Shown: positions 43,092 through 53,142, numbered from the stretch's first letter. The stretch: DNA of 54,376 nucleotides from Lachnospiraceae bacterium (GCA_030537145.1 JAUNON010000016.1:1-54376), one strand, 5' to 3'. Notes: a model not told the origin generated them from the letters alone. Translations and numbers: made by a program.

Positions 43092-44147
43092 ATGTTTCGT
43101 GACTGTACGAAGGTAGTTCAGATTGGCGATAGGGTAATCGGCGGAGGAAATCCCATATTGATTCAGTCTATGACGAATACAAAGACAGAGGATGCGGCTG
43201 CTACCGTAGCTCAGATTCAAAAGCTTACGGCAGCAGGATGCGAGATCATCCGCTGTGCGGTGCCTACCATGGAGGCGGCGAAGGCTCTGAAGGAAATTAA
43301 GAAGGAAATCACGATTCCGCTGGTGGCGGACATCCATTTTGATTACCGCCTGGCCATTGCCGCGATTGAGAACGGCGCAGACAAGATCCGTATCAATCCG
43401 GGCAATATCGGAAGCCGGGACCGGGTAAAGGCTGTGGTGGATGCCGCAAAGGAACGGGAGATTCCCATACGCGTGGGAGTAAACAGCGGTTCGCTGGAGA
43501 AGGATCTGGTAGAAAAATACCGGGGCGTTACGGCGGAGGGGCTGGTAGAGAGCGCACTGCAGAAGGTAGCGATGATTGAGGATATGGGGTACGACAATCT
43601 GGTTATCAGCATTAAATCTTCGGATGTGCTGATGTGCGCAAAGGCCCATGAAATGATTGCGTCCCAGACAGAATATCCGCTGCATGTGGGAATTACGGAG
43701 GCAGGAACCCTGCTGGCCGGAAATATCAAATCATCCATCGGTCTGGGGATTATTCTTTCCCAGGGAATCGGTGATACCATCCGGGTTTCGCTCACCGGAG
43801 ATCCGCTGGAGGAGGTTAAGTCTGCAAAGCTGATTCTGCGGACGCTGGGACTTAGAAGCGGCGGTATTGAGGTCGTGTCCTGTCCCACCTGTGGCCGGAC
43901 GCAGATCGATCTGATCGGGCTGGCAAATCAGGTGGAGGATATGGTGGCGGACATTCCGCTGAATCTGAAAGTGGCTGTGATGGGCTGCGTGGTCAATGGC
44001 CCTGGGGAAGCAAAGGAAGCGGATATCGGGATTGCCGGCGGCAGGAAGGAAGGACTGCTGATCAAAAAGGGAGAGGTGGTGAAGAAAGTGCCGGAGGATC
44101 AGCTTCTGTCTGTTCTGAGAGAGGAACTGTTGAACTGGAGTGAGTAA
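43092..44147 (+). CDS. ispG: 4-hydroxy-3-methylbut-2-en-1-yl diphosphate synthase
   Basis: Iron-sulfur enzyme of the MEP isoprenoid pathway, 351 aa (the short, bacterial type without the insert domain). It has PILIQSMTNTKTED, ADIHFDYRLA, KIRINPGNIG, and the cluster cysteines in SCPTCGRT and VMGCVVNGPGEA. AGGAGG precedes the ATG. polC starts 3 nt after the stop, a gene order common in Clostridia. Confidence 0.96.
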   Translation: MFRDCTKVVQIGDRVIGGGNPILIQSMTNTKTEDAAATVAQIQKLTAAGCEIIRCAVPTMEAAKALKEIKKEITIPLVADIHFDYRLAIAAIENGADKIRINPGNIGSRDRVKAVVDAAKEREIPIRVGVNSGSLEKDLVEKYRGVTAEGLVESALQKVAMIEDMGYDNLVISIKSSDVLMCAKAHEMIASQTEYPLHVGITEAGTLLAGNIKSSIGLGIILSQGIGDTIRVSLTGDPLEEVKSAKLILRTLGLRSGGIEVVSCPTCGRTQIDLIGLANQVEDMVADIPLNLKVAVMGCVVNGPGEAKEADIGIAGGRKEGLLIKKGEVVKKVPEDQLLSVLREELLNWSE

Positions 44148-44149
44148 GT

Positions 44150-47100
44150 ATGACAAAACCATTTGGCGAAGTCTTTCCCAAGCTGCATCTGTCTGAGGAT
44201 GCGGGGGAATTGATGGGACAGTCGGGAATTGCCAGAGTTACCATGAATTCCCGCAAGGATATGATGCGTATTTATCTGGAAAGCGACGTCCTGATTCATA
44301 AGAAATATATTTTGGAAACAGAGCAGGCCATTATGGACCAGCTCTGTTTCCGTATGCCTGTGCAGGTGAAAATTATTGAGAAATTCCATCTGTCCGGGCA
44401 ATATACTGCGGAAAAGCTGATGCCCATCTATAAGGATAGCATTTTACTGGAGCTGAAGCATTACAATATTTTCCTGTATAATCTGATGCGCAGTGCGAAA
44501 TGCGAATTTACAGATCCGGATACCCTGGTTCTTACCATGGAGGATAATGTGGTGGCCCAGGGAAAGGAAGAGGAGCTTCTGACAATTCTGGAGAAGATTT
44601 TCTGTGAACGCTGCGGGCAGCACTTAAAGATCGTGCCTGTTCTGACAACACCGAAGGAGAGCCAGAACCGGAAGTTTGCAAAGATCCGGCTGGAGCAGGA
44701 GGTGGCTGCCATCTGCCAGCGGGTAAATCAAAAGAAAGAACCGGACGGAAATGAATTTCTGGAGGTTCCGGAAAGGAAGGTATCCTTTCAGGCCGGGAAA
44801 CATCCGGAGGAGGCCGCAGCGGGGAAGGAAAAGCGCCTTCGGGATACAGGGGACGGACAATCCGGGCCGCAAAAATCCGGAGGAAACAGCTTTGGACAGG
44901 CGGGAAGCCACAGAGACGGAAATGGCAGGTCCGGCTGGAAGGAGGGCGGCCGTTTCCAGGGCAGAGGAGACAATGGCGGCCGTTTCGGCGGCTCCGTGAA
45001 GCGGTCGGATAATCCGGATGTACTGGTGGGCCGTGATTTTGAGGATGATGCCATTCCCATTGAGCAGATCGTGGGGGAAATGGGTGAAATCACTGTACGG
45101 GGCCGGATTCAGAATATGGAGACCAGGGAGATCCGCGGAGAAAAGACGATTATTATGCTGGAGGTGACGGATTTTACCGATACCATCATTGTAAAAATGT
45201 TTGCCCGCAACGATCAGATGGACGAAATCAAAGAAGGAGTAAAAAAAGGGATTTTTGTTAAAATAAAGGGTGTCACGACGATCGATAGGTTTGACAGCCA
45301 GCTCACCATTGGTTCCGTTATGGGCATCAAAAAGATCGCAGATTTTAGGAAACCCAGGATGGATACTTACCCGGAGAAGCGGGTGGAGCTGCACTGCCAT
45401 ACGAAAATGAGCGATATGGACGGAGTGTCGGATGTAAAGGATATTGTAAACTGTGCCATGAAATGGGGCCATTCGGCCATTGCCATTACGGATCACGGCG
45501 CAGTGCAGGCCTTTCCGGACGCCAATCATGCGGTGCCGAAGGATTCGGATTTTAAGGTCATTTACGGAATGGAAGCGTATCTGGTGGATGATCTGAAGGA
45601 GATTGCGGTGAATGAAAAGGGGCAGAGCCTTGCGGATCCCTTTGTGGTATTCGACCTGGAAACCACCGGATTTTCTCCGATTCATAACCGGATCATTGAG
45701 ATCGGAGCTGTGCGGGTGGAGAAGGGGAAAATCACCGAACGGTTCAGTACCTTTGTGAATCCGGATGTGCCTATCCCTTACCGGATCGAGCAACTGACCG
45801 GAATCAATGACGGGATGGTGATGGATTCCCCGAAAATTGATGAGGTCCTTCCCCGGTTTCTGGAGTTTTGCCGGGGCGCAGTGATGGTGGCTCACAATGC
45901 TTCCTTTGATATGAGCTTTATTGAGGAAAACTGCCGCCGCCTTGGGATGGAGCAGGAATTTACCTACGTGGATACGGTAGCCATGGCCCGGGTGCTGCTT
46001 CCGGCTCTGAACCGGTTCAAGCTGGACACCGTAGCCAAGGCGCTGGGAGTATCCCTGGAAAATCATCACCGGGCCGTGGATGATGCGGGATGTACCGCAG
46101 AAATTTTTGAAAAGTTTATTCAGATGCTGAAGGAACGGGAGGTTTATGACCTGAATCAGCTTAATGAGCTGGGCAGAGCCTCTACAGAGCAGATTAAAAA
46201 GCTGCCCACCTACCACGCGATTATATTGGCTGCCAGCGATGTGGGACGGGTCAATCTGTACCGTTTGGTATCCTGGTCCCACATTCAATATTATAACCGC
46301 AGGCCCCGCGTACCAAAGAGCGTGCTGCAAAAATACCGGGAGGGCCTGCTGCTGGGGTCTGCCTGCGAGGCAGGGGAGCTTTTTCAGGCCATCGTCCGGG
46401 GCGCCTCGGAAAAGGATCTGGCCGGGCTGGTGAATTTTTACGACTACCTGGAAATCCAGCCCCTGGGCAACAATATGTTTATGACCCGGGAGGATTACGA
46501 CGAACCAAAGACGGTGGAGGATCTGAAAAATTACAACCGGAAGATCGTGGAGCTGGGGGCTCAGTATAATAAGCCGGTGGTGGCTACCTGCGACGTGCAT
46601 TTCCTTAATCCGGAGGACGAGATTTACCGCCGTATTATCATGACCGGCAAGGGCTTTAAGGATGCGGATGAGCAGGCACCCTTATACCTGCGCACCACCG
46701 AAGAGATGCTGAAGGAATTTGAATATCTGGGAGAGGAGAAGGCCAGAGAGGTGGTCATCACCAATACGGTGAAGATTGCCGCTATGTGTCAGAAAATTTC
46801 TCCGGTCCGTCCGGACAAATGCCCTCCGGTGATCGAAAATTCCGATCAGCTTCTGACCGATATCTGTTATAATAAGGCCCATGAGATTTACGGGGAAAAG
46901 CTGCCGGAGATCGTGGAGGAGCGGCTGCAGCGTGAGTTGAATTCCATTATTTCCAACGGCTTTGCGGTGATGTATATCATTGCCCAGAAGCTGGTGTGGA
47001 AGTCCAATGCGGACGGCTATCTGGTGGGCTCCCGGGGGTCCGTAGGCTCCTCCTTTGTGGCTACCATGGCCGGGATCACGGAGGTAAATCCGCTGCATCC

Positions 47101-48715
47101 CCATTATTACTGCGAGAAGTGCCATTACAGTGATTTCGATTCTCCAGAGGTACGGAAATTTGACGGCATGGCGGGCTGTGACATGCCGGATAAGGACTGT
47201 CCGGTGTGCGGAGAAAAGCTGAAAAAGGACGGATTTGATATTCCATTTGAGACCTTCCTTGGATTTAAGGGAAATAAGGAGCCGGACATCGACCTGAATT
47301 TTTCAGGGGAGTATCAGAGTAAGGCTCACAAATATACGGAAGTAATCTTTGGAGCGGGCCAGACGTTCCGGGCCGGGACCATCGGTACACTGGCAGATAA
47401 AACGGCCTACGGCTATGTGAAAAATTATTTTGAAGAGCGGGGCGTGCACAAGCGTCCCTGTGAGATTAACCGGATTGTGTCGGGCTGTGTGGGGGTGCGG
47501 CGTACTACGGGACAGCACCCGGGAGGCATCATCGTATTGCCCTACGGGGAAGAGATTTATTCCTTCACTCCGGTGCAGCATCCGGCCAATGATATGACGA
47601 CGGACATTGTTACGACTCATTTTGATTACCATTCCATCGATCACAATCTGTTGAAGCTGGATATTCTGGGGCACGATGATCCTACCATGATTCGTATGCT
47701 GGAGGATCTGACGGGACTGGATGCAAAGAAGATTCCGCTGGATGACCGGGAGGTGATGTCTCTGTTCCAGAATACGAATGCCCTGAAGATCACGCCGGAG
47801 CAGATCGGCGGCTGCCCCCTGGGATCCCTGGGCATTCCGGAGTTCGGCACGGAATTTGCGATCCAGATGCTGGTAGATACCAAGCCGCAGTATTTTTCCG
47901 ATCTGGTGCGGATCGCCGGGCTGGCCCACGGTACGGATGTTTGGCTTGGCAATGCCCAGACCCTGATACAGGAGGGAAAGGCTACCATATCCACGGCCAT
48001 CTGCACCCGTGATGATATTATGATCTATCTGATCGAGAAGGGGCTGGACAGTGAGCAGTCTTTTACCATCATGGAGAGCGTGCGGAAGGGTAAGGGACTG
48101 AAGCTGGAATGGGAGGAAGAGATGCGCAGGCATGAGGTGCCGGAGTGGTATATCTGGTCCTGCAAGAAAATTAAGTATATGTTCCCCAAGGCTCATGCGG
48201 CGGCGTATGTTATGATGGCTTACCGGATCGCCTGGTTTAAGATCAACCGGCCCCTGGCCTATTATGCGGCTTATTTCAGCATCCGGGCATCCGGCTTTGA
48301 CTATGAGCTGATGTGCCTGGGAGAGGAGCGGCTGCTGATGCACATCAAGGATTACGAGAAACGAATGGACACACTGAGCAAAAAGGAGCAGGACGAATAT
48401 AAGGATATGAAGGTGGTGCGGGAAATGTACGCCCGGGGCTTCGAATTTATGCCCATCGACCTGTATCAGGTACAGGCCAACCGCTTTCAGGTCCTTGACG
48501 GGAAGCTGATGCCGGCTTTGGATACCATTGACGGCCTGGGCGGTAAGGCGGCTGAAGCGGTGGTGGATGCAGTCAAGGATGGCCCCTTCCTGTCAAAGGA
48601 TGATTTTCGGGACCGGACAAAGGTCAGCAAAACGGTGATCGATATGCTGGCGGATCTGGGCATCCTGAAGGATCTGCCGGAATCCAACCAGCTCTCCCTG
48701 TTCGACTTTGCGTGA
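44150..48715 (+). CDS. polC: DNA polymerase III alpha subunit, Gram-positive PolC type
   Basis: Replicative polymerase with proofreading, 1521 aa. In order: N-terminal domain (1-~205), a Gly/Arg/Asn-rich disordered linker (~211-290), an OB domain (~305-395), a PHP domain starting RVELHCHTKMSDMDG (~411), a DEDDh exonuclease FVVFDLETTGFSP (~498) with HHRAVDDAG (~640), a four-cysteine zinc site (CEKCHYS and CPVCGEK, ~985-1025), and the polymerase active-site PDIDLNFSGEYQ (~1044). It is about 80 residues longer than the Bacillus protein, mostly because of the linker. It is translationally close to ispG (3 nt). GGAGTGAG acts as ribosome binding site. Confidence 0.98.
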   Translation: MTKPFGEVFPKLHLSEDAGELMGQSGIARVTMNSRKDMMRIYLESDVLIHKKYILETEQAIMDQLCFRMPVQVKIIEKFHLSGQYTAEKLMPIYKDSILLELKHYNIFLYNLMRSAKCEFTDPDTLVLTMEDNVVAQGKEEELLTILEKIFCERCGQHLKIVPVLTTPKESQNRKFAKIRLEQEVAAICQRVNQKKEPDGNEFLEVPERKVSFQAGKHPEEAAAGKEKRLRDTGDGQSGPQKSGGNSFGQAGSHRDGNGRSGWKEGGRFQGRGDNGGRFGGSVKRSDNPDVLVGRDFEDDAIPIEQIVGEMGEITVRGRIQNMETREIRGEKTIIMLEVTDFTDTIIVKMFARNDQMDEIKEGVKKGIFVKIKGVTTIDRFDSQLTIGSVMGIKKIADFRKPRMDTYPEKRVELHCHTKMSDMDGVSDVKDIVNCAMKWGHSAIAITDHGAVQAFPDANHAVPKDSDFKVIYGMEAYLVDDLKEIAVNEKGQSLADPFVVFDLETTGFSPIHNRIIEIGAVRVEKGKITERFSTFVNPDVPIPYRIEQLTGINDGMVMDSPKIDEVLPRFLEFCRGAVMVAHNASFDMSFIEENCRRLGMEQEFTYVDTVAMARVLLPALNRFKLDTVAKALGVSLENHHRAVDDAGCTAEIFEKFIQMLKEREVYDLNQLNELGRASTEQIKKLPTYHAIILAASDVGRVNLYRLVSWSHIQYYNRRPRVPKSVLQKYREGLLLGSACEAGELFQAIVRGASEKDLAGLVNFYDYLEIQPLGNNMFMTREDYDEPKTVEDLKNYNRKIVELGAQYNKPVVATCDVHFLNPEDEIYRRIIMTGKGFKDADEQAPLYLRTTEEMLKEFEYLGEEKAREVVITNTVKIAAMCQKISPVRPDKCPPVIENSDQLLTDICYNKAHEIYGEKLPEIVEERLQRELNSIISNGFAVMYIIAQKLVWKSNADGYLVGSRGSVGSSFVATMAGITEVNPLHPHYYCEKCHYSDFDSPEVRKFDGMAGCDMPDKDCPVCGEKLKKDGFDIPFETFLGFKGNKEPDIDLNFSGEYQSKAHKYTEVIFGAGQTFRAGTIGTLADKTAYGYVKNYFEERGVHKRPCEINRIVSGCVGVRRTTGQHPGGIIVLPYGEEIYSFTPVQHPANDMTTDIVTTHFDYHSIDHNLLKLDILGHDDPTMIRMLEDLTGLDAKKIPLDDREVMSLFQNTNALKITPEQIGGCPLGSLGIPEFGTEFAIQMLVDTKPQYFSDLVRIAGLAHGTDVWLGNAQTLIQEGKATISTAICTRDDIMIYLIEKGLDSEQSFTIMESVRKGKGLKLEWEEEMRRHEVPEWYIWSCKKIKYMFPKAHAAAYVMMAYRIAWFKINRPLAYYAAYFSIRASGFDYELMCLGEERLLMHIKDYEKRMDTLSKKEQDEYKDMKVVREMYARGFEFMPIDLYQVQANRFQVLDGKLMPALDTIDGLGGKAAEAVVDAVKDGPFLSKDDFRDRTKVSKTVIDMLADLGILKDLPESNQLSLFDFA

Positions 48716-48817
48716 AAGTCTTAAGCAGGGGCGGCCTGCCGCCGGAGAAGCGAAGCTTTCAGGGCGCATGTACGGCCCATATATGGATATTTATTTTGGG
48801 AATCGAGGAGGAATATG

Positions 48818-49669
48818 ATGGAAAAGAGTGCATTGATTTTAGAGGGAGGCGCCAATCGGGGTATCTTTACGGCCGGTGTGCTGGATTATCTGATGGAAAG
48901 AAATATTACCGCAGACTATGTGGCAGGAGTGTCGGCGGGAGCCTGTAATGCACTGGGGTTTGTATCCCGTCAGCCGGGGCGCACCAGGAACTGCATCGTT
49001 GCCTGGAACCAGGAAAAGATGCGGGAGCAGATGGATGCTTTTCGGGCGGAGCGCAGCGTCATGGATTTTCGGATGCTGTTTGATACCTTTCCCAATGAGA
49101 CCTATCCCTTCGATTATGATACGTATTTTCATTCTTCTACCAGGTGTGAGCTGGTGGTAACAAACTGCCTGACCGGCAGAGCAGAGTATAAGAAGGAAAC
49201 CTCTGACCGGAAGCGCCTGATGAAAATCTGCCGTGCATCCTGCAGTATTCCGCTGCTTTCTACCATGGTAGAGGTGGACGGGATCCCTTATCTGGACGGC
49301 GGACTGGCGGATTCCATTCCGGTGCTCCGGGCCAGAAAGCTGGGATATAAAAAGATCATTCTGGTACTGACACAGAAAAAAGGATACCGAAAATCGATTT
49401 CCCGTAAGACCATGTCAGTGATCCGTACCCGCTACCGCCACTATCCGGAGATGGTGAAGGCCACCTGCCTGCGTCCTTACCGCTACAACCGCTGCCTGGA
49501 TGCGATTGAAAAATGGGAGGATGCAGGCAGGCTGTTCGTGATCCGTCCGGAGATGCAGCCGGTGAAGCGTCTGGAGAAAAATACGGGTAAGCTGGAAGCA
49601 TTTTATGACCATGGTTATGAGGTTATGAAGAAGCATTATCAGGAGATGCTGGAATATCTGGGACAATAG
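48818..49669 (+). CDS. Patatin-like phospholipase
   Basis: A 283-aa acyl hydrolase of the patatin/RssA family. It starts with the oxyanion-hole glycine loop LEGGANRGIFTAGVLD, carries the nucleophile in AGVSAGACNA (GxSxG) and the aspartate in YLDGGLADSIPV, and has a basic C-terminal part. It lacks membrane segments and signal peptide, so it is a cytoplasmic lipase acting on membrane lipids or acyl-thioesters. AGGAGG (48806-48811) is 6 nt before ATG 48818; an in-frame ATG three bases earlier is possible. yqeG follows after 9 nt. Confidence 0.92.
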   Translation: MEKSALILEGGANRGIFTAGVLDYLMERNITADYVAGVSAGACNALGFVSRQPGRTRNCIVAWNQEKMREQMDAFRAERSVMDFRMLFDTFPNETYPFDYDTYFHSSTRCELVVTNCLTGRAEYKKETSDRKRLMKICRASCSIPLLSTMVEVDGIPYLDGGLADSIPVLRARKLGYKKIILVLTQKKGYRKSISRKTMSVIRTRYRHYPEMVKATCLRPYRYNRCLDAIEKWEDAGRLFVIRPEMQPVKRLEKNTGKLEAFYDHGYEVMKKHYQEMLEYLGQ

Positions 49670-49678
49670 GAGAAGGAT

Positions 49679-50188
49679 ATGTTGGAAAAGCTATATCCGG
49701 ATGATTATCTGGATTCAACCTATGAGATCGATTTTGAACGGCTGGCAGAAGAGGGCTGCCGTGGGCTGATTTTTGATATTGACAATACGCTGGTTCCCCA
49801 TGGGGCACCGGCGGATGAGCGGGCGATCCGGCTGTTTGAGCAGCTCCGCAGGCTGGGCTATCAGTGCTGCCTGCTTTCCAATAACCAGCTTCCCAGAGTA
49901 GAGATGTTTAATCAGGATATCCAGGTACATTTTATTGAGAATGCCCATAAACCGTCGGTGCGGAATTATAAAAAAGCAATGGAGCTGATGCATACCAACG
50001 AAAAAAATACGATCTTTATCGGAGACCAGATCTTTACCGACATTTATGGGGCCAACCGGGCAGGGATACGTACCATACTGGTGAAGCCGATCCATCCGAA
50101 GGAAGAGATACAGATCGTTTTGAAACGGTATCTGGAGAGGATTGTACTGTTTTTCTATAAAAGAAAAAAGAGGAAACAGGGGAGCTGA
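49679..50188 (+). CDS. yqeG: YqeG-family HAD phosphatase
   Basis: A 169-aa HAD IIIA phosphatase. The DxD nucleophile is in LIFDIDNTLVPHG; LLSNNQLPRVEMF is motif II, the lysine is in KPSVRNYKKAM and motif III is IFIGDQIFTDIYGANRAG. The C-terminus is strongly basic. This family is often linked to aroE/aroK and ribosome-associated genes in Firmicutes; here aroK is 83 nt downstream. AGGAGAAGG precedes the ATG. The substrate is not known. Confidence 0.92.
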   Translation: MLEKLYPDDYLDSTYEIDFERLAEEGCRGLIFDIDNTLVPHGAPADERAIRLFEQLRRLGYQCCLLSNNQLPRVEMFNQDIQVHFIENAHKPSVRNYKKAMELMHTNEKNTIFIGDQIFTDIYGANRAGIRTILVKPIHPKEEIQIVLKRYLERIVLFFYKRKKRKQGS

Positions 50189-50189
50189 C

Positions 50190-50209
50190 AGCCGGCAGAG
50201 GGATGCCGG
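50190..50209 (+). repeat. Short hairpin between yqeG and aroK
   Basis: GCCGGCA (50190-50196) and TGCCGGC (50203-50209) form a 7-bp GC-rich stem with a 6-nt loop. No T tract follows; termination is unlikely. Confidence 0.4.
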
Positions 50210-50271
50210 CGGATTTCCCGGCACAACGGGAAGGCACCAAGGAGCTTAGAAGAAGGAAGGATACAGACAAA

Positions 50272-50793
50272 ATGGAAAAAAAGGGAGAGCATATCATTTT
50301 AATCGGATTTATGGGAGCCGGAAAGACCACCTTGGGGAAGAAGCTGGCCCGCAGGCTGGAGCTGGAATTTGTGGATACGGATGAGATGGTGGAGAGCCAG
50401 ACCGGCCAGACGATTTCTGACATTTTTGCCCGGAAGGGGGAGGCCTATTTCCGCAGCCTTGAGACAGACATGCTCAGACAGTTGGGACAGAGGGAAAAAC
50501 GCTGTGTCGTTGCAGTAGGCGGCGGCCTTCCCATGCAGGCGGAAAACCGGCCGCTTCTGAAAGAGCTGGGAACAGTGATTTTTCTGGAGACCGGTGTGGA
50601 GACGCTGGTGCAGCGGTTAAAAAATGATACGAAGCGCCCGAAGCTTCAGGGCGGCGATCTGCGGGAGCGAATCGTAACGCTTATGAATGAGCGGGAAGCG
50701 GTATACCGCCGGGTAGCGGATGTTTGTGTATCCACAGACAACAGAAGCTACGGCAGTATCCTGGAGGAAATGATCAGTAAGACGGAAAAATGA
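50272..50793 (+). CDS. aroK: Shikimate kinase
   Basis: Phosphorylates shikimate in aromatic amino-acid synthesis, 173 aa. P-loop GFMGAGKTTLGKKLA, DTDEMVESQTGQTI (shikimate binding aspartate), FRSLETDML, the glycine triplet in VAVGGGLPM and lid arginine in TKRPKLQGGDLRERI are present. ATG 50272 follows GAAGGAAGG; the frame is open 69 bases further upstream without family sequence. pheA lies elsewhere in this window, so the aromatic genes are split. Confidence 0.94.
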   Translation: MEKKGEHIILIGFMGAGKTTLGKKLARRLELEFVDTDEMVESQTGQTISDIFARKGEAYFRSLETDMLRQLGQREKRCVVAVGGGLPMQAENRPLLKELGTVIFLETGVETLVQRLKNDTKRPKLQGGDLRERIVTLMNEREAVYRRVADVCVSTDNRSYGSILEEMISKTEK

Positions 50794-50908
50794 GCTGCAT
50801 GTAGCTATTGCCGTGCGGATTTGTTATAATAAAAGCTAAGAGAGGCAGAAAACGTTTTCGCTCAGGCGTTTGGAAAGGATATTGTCTGCTTCTCGGAAAG
50901 GGGAAATT

Positions 50909-52090
50909 ATGTTTGTACAAGAGATAAAGGAGCATTTGACCAGAGATTTGATTCCGTTCTGGCAAAATCTGAAGGATGAAGAAAATGGAGGATTTTACGG
51001 TTATCTTAGCTATGACCTGGAGCTGGATAAACAGGCGTTTAAGGGCTGCATTTTAAACAGCAGAATCCTCTGGTTTTTTTCCAATGCTTATCTGCTGCTG
51101 GGGGAGAAGGAGCTGCTGGACAGCGCTAAGCATGCCTATGAATTTCTGAAGAATTTTTGCCTGGACCGGGAGAACGGAGGCATTTTCTGGTCCGTCACCT
51201 ACGACGGAAAGCCGCTGGATACGACGAAGCATACCTACAATCAGGCGTTTGCAATCTATGCGCTTTCTTCTTACTATGATGCATCCGGGGATCAGGAGGC
51301 GCTGGCGCTGGCAGAGCAGCTTGGCAATGTGATTGAAACCAAATGCCGGGATGAGGGGGGATATCTGGAGGCGTTTGATATCCGGTTTGAGCCTCAGGAG
51401 AATGATAAGCTGTCGGAAAATGGCGTGATGGCGGAGCGTACCATGAACACCCTGCTGCATGTATTTGAGGCATATACGGAGCTGTACCGGGTATCTCGGA
51501 AAGAGGAGGTGGGAAACCAGATCCGGTTTATGCTGAATCTGGTGGCAGATCAGGTGTACAATCCCCGAATCGGCCGTCAGGAGGTGTTCTTCGACCATGA
51601 TTGGAATACGCTGATTGATTTGTATTCTTATGGGCATGATATCGAGGCCGCATGGCTGATTGACCGGGGGCTGGCCGTGCTGGACGATCCGGCCTATACA
51701 AAAAAAATAGCTCCCATCACCAGGATCATTACAAAGAATATTTATGACAGAGCTTATGTAAATCATTCTCTGCTGAACGAATGTGAGAGGGGCGTGGTCA
51801 ACACGACCCGTATCTGGTGGGTACAGGCGGAGGCCGTGGTGGGCTTTTTAAACGGCTGGCAGAAGGAACCGGAGCATAAGGAGTTTCTGGAGGCGGCCCA
51901 GGATATCTGGGATTACATAAAGCACTGGCAGATCGATAAACGGACGGGATCTGAGTGGTTCGCAGAGGTGGATCAGGACAGAAATCCCATCCCGCATCCG
52001 ATCGTAGAACAGTGGAAGTGCCCGTATCATAATGGCAGAATGTGTATGGAGGTTATCCGCAGGATGGGCGCTGCGGGAGAGACAGCATGA
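50909..52090 (+). CDS. Mannobiose/cellobiose 2-epimerase (AGE family)
   Basis: A 393-aa (alpha/alpha)6-barrel epimerase that converts the reducing-end sugar of beta-linked disaccharides. Motifs: ENGGFYGYLSYDL, SRILWFFSNAYLLLG, THTYNQAFAIYALS, SYGHDIEAAWLID, TRIWWVQAEAVVGFL and a late CPYHNGRMCMEV, including the catalytic histidines and the conserved RxxW/WxxxE residues. ATG 50909 follows AAAGGGG. It overlaps the CE2 esterase gene (ATGA). With the two esterases it fits the beta-mannan module known in Roseburia. The choice of mannobiose over cellobiose is inferred from the neighbours. Confidence 0.88.
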   Translation: MFVQEIKEHLTRDLIPFWQNLKDEENGGFYGYLSYDLELDKQAFKGCILNSRILWFFSNAYLLLGEKELLDSAKHAYEFLKNFCLDRENGGIFWSVTYDGKPLDTTKHTYNQAFAIYALSSYYDASGDQEALALAEQLGNVIETKCRDEGGYLEAFDIRFEPQENDKLSENGVMAERTMNTLLHVFEAYTELYRVSRKEEVGNQIRFMLNLVADQVYNPRIGRQEVFFDHDWNTLIDLYSYGHDIEAAWLIDRGLAVLDDPAYTKKIAPITRIITKNIYDRAYVNHSLLNECERGVVNTTRIWWVQAEAVVGFLNGWQKEPEHKEFLEAAQDIWDYIKHWQIDKRTGSEWFAEVDQDRNPIPHPIVEQWKCPYHNGRMCMEVIRRMGAAGETA

Positions 52091-53142
52091 AACGGGTGAA
52101 TTTGAATGCAGAGGAACTGAGCTACACCGGAAGAATTGACTGGACAGATTCCCAGAAGCCGGAATTTATTTTTCCGGCTACTTCCATGAATTTCCGGTTT
52201 TACGGGAAACGGGCGGTTATCACGGTAGAGAACAGAAAGGTATGCTATGATAATTATGCCGGAGTGATTGTTGACGGAGTACAGAGCAGTCATCTGCTGA
52301 ATGATGGCGGCGAAACCCGAATCGTCCTGGTGGATGAGCAGGAGGATAAAGAACATGATATTCTGTTTTTTAAAAGACAGGATGGATGTCATGTGATGGC
52401 TTTGCTGGAGCTGGAGCTGTCCGACGGCAGCCGCCTGCTGCAGGCGCCGGAAAAGCCGCAGCGCAGAATCGAGGTATACGGAGACTCTGTTTCCGCAGGA
52501 GAAGTGTCGGAAGCAGTGGCGTACAGAAAAAAGGCAGATCCGGAGCACAGCGGGGAATTTTCCAATAGCTGGTATTCCTATGCATGGATCGCCGCCAGAA
52601 AGCTTCATGCCAGCCTTCACAATGTTTCTCAGGGAGGCATCCCCTTGCTGAACGGGAATGGCTGGGTGGCTCCGCCCTATTATCCGGGAATGGAGTTTAT
52701 GTGGGACAAACTCCATTATCATCCCCAGCTTGGAAGGGTTTCCGAATGGGACTTCTCCCGGTATACGCCCCAGCTTGTGATCGTGGCCATCGGGCAGAAT
52801 GACAGCAATCCGGATGATTATATGAAGCTGGATCCGGACGGCGTGCGGGGCGTGTACTGGAGGTACAAATACGGATGCCTGATTCGGGAGATCAGGAAGA
52901 AGTATCCCAGGGCAGTCATACTTCTGACGACAACGATTCTGGAGCATGATGCGGCATGGGACAGGGCCATTGAGGAGGTCTGCCGGGAATTAAAGGATGA
53001 CCGGGTGCGTCATTTTCTGTACCGGGAAAACGGCTGCGGTACGCCGGGGCACGTTCGGATTCCGGAAGCGGAGCAAATGGCGGCGGAGCTGGCGGAATAT
53101 GTGGAACGACTGGATATTCCGGTGTGGGAGGAGAGCGTATGA
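52087..53142 (+). CDS. CE2-family acetyl esterase
   Basis: A 351-aa cytoplasmic (no signal peptide) carbohydrate esterase. The N-terminal ~130 residues form the jelly-roll domain of CE2 (ELSYTGRIDWTDSQKP, PATSMNFRFYGKRA). The SGNH domain follows with the nucleophile in EVYGDSVSAGE, the asparagine block in VAIGQNDSNPDDY, and the late His in TPGHVRIPEAEQMA. In Roseburia, CE2 works with CE17 to remove acetyl groups from manno-oligosaccharides inside the cell. Start and stop overlap both neighbours by 4 nt (ATGA), so the trio is one operon. Confidence 0.85.
   Translation: MKRVNLNAEELSYTGRIDWTDSQKPEFIFPATSMNFRFYGKRAVITVENRKVCYDNYAGVIVDGVQSSHLLNDGGETRIVLVDEQEDKEHDILFFKRQDGCHVMALLELELSDGSRLLQAPEKPQRRIEVYGDSVSAGEVSEAVAYRKKADPEHSGEFSNSWYSYAWIAARKLHASLHNVSQGGIPLLNGNGWVAPPYYPGMEFMWDKLHYHPQLGRVSEWDFSRYTPQLVIVAIGQNDSNPDDYMKLDPDGVRGVYWRYKYGCLIREIRKKYPRAVILLTTTILEHDAAWDRAIEEVCRELKDDRVRHFLYRENGCGTPGHVRIPEAEQMAAELAEYVERLDIPVWEESV

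Noticed and set aside
44624..46600. 658-codon open frame antisense to polC
   Set aside because: Its length comes from GC-biased third positions in polC; composition (His, Leu, Ile, Gln rich) is typical of a shadow frame and no domain is seen.
48730..48743. GGCGGC/GCCGCC hairpin after polC as terminator
   Set aside because: The stem is only 6 bp with a 2-nt loop and no T tract follows.
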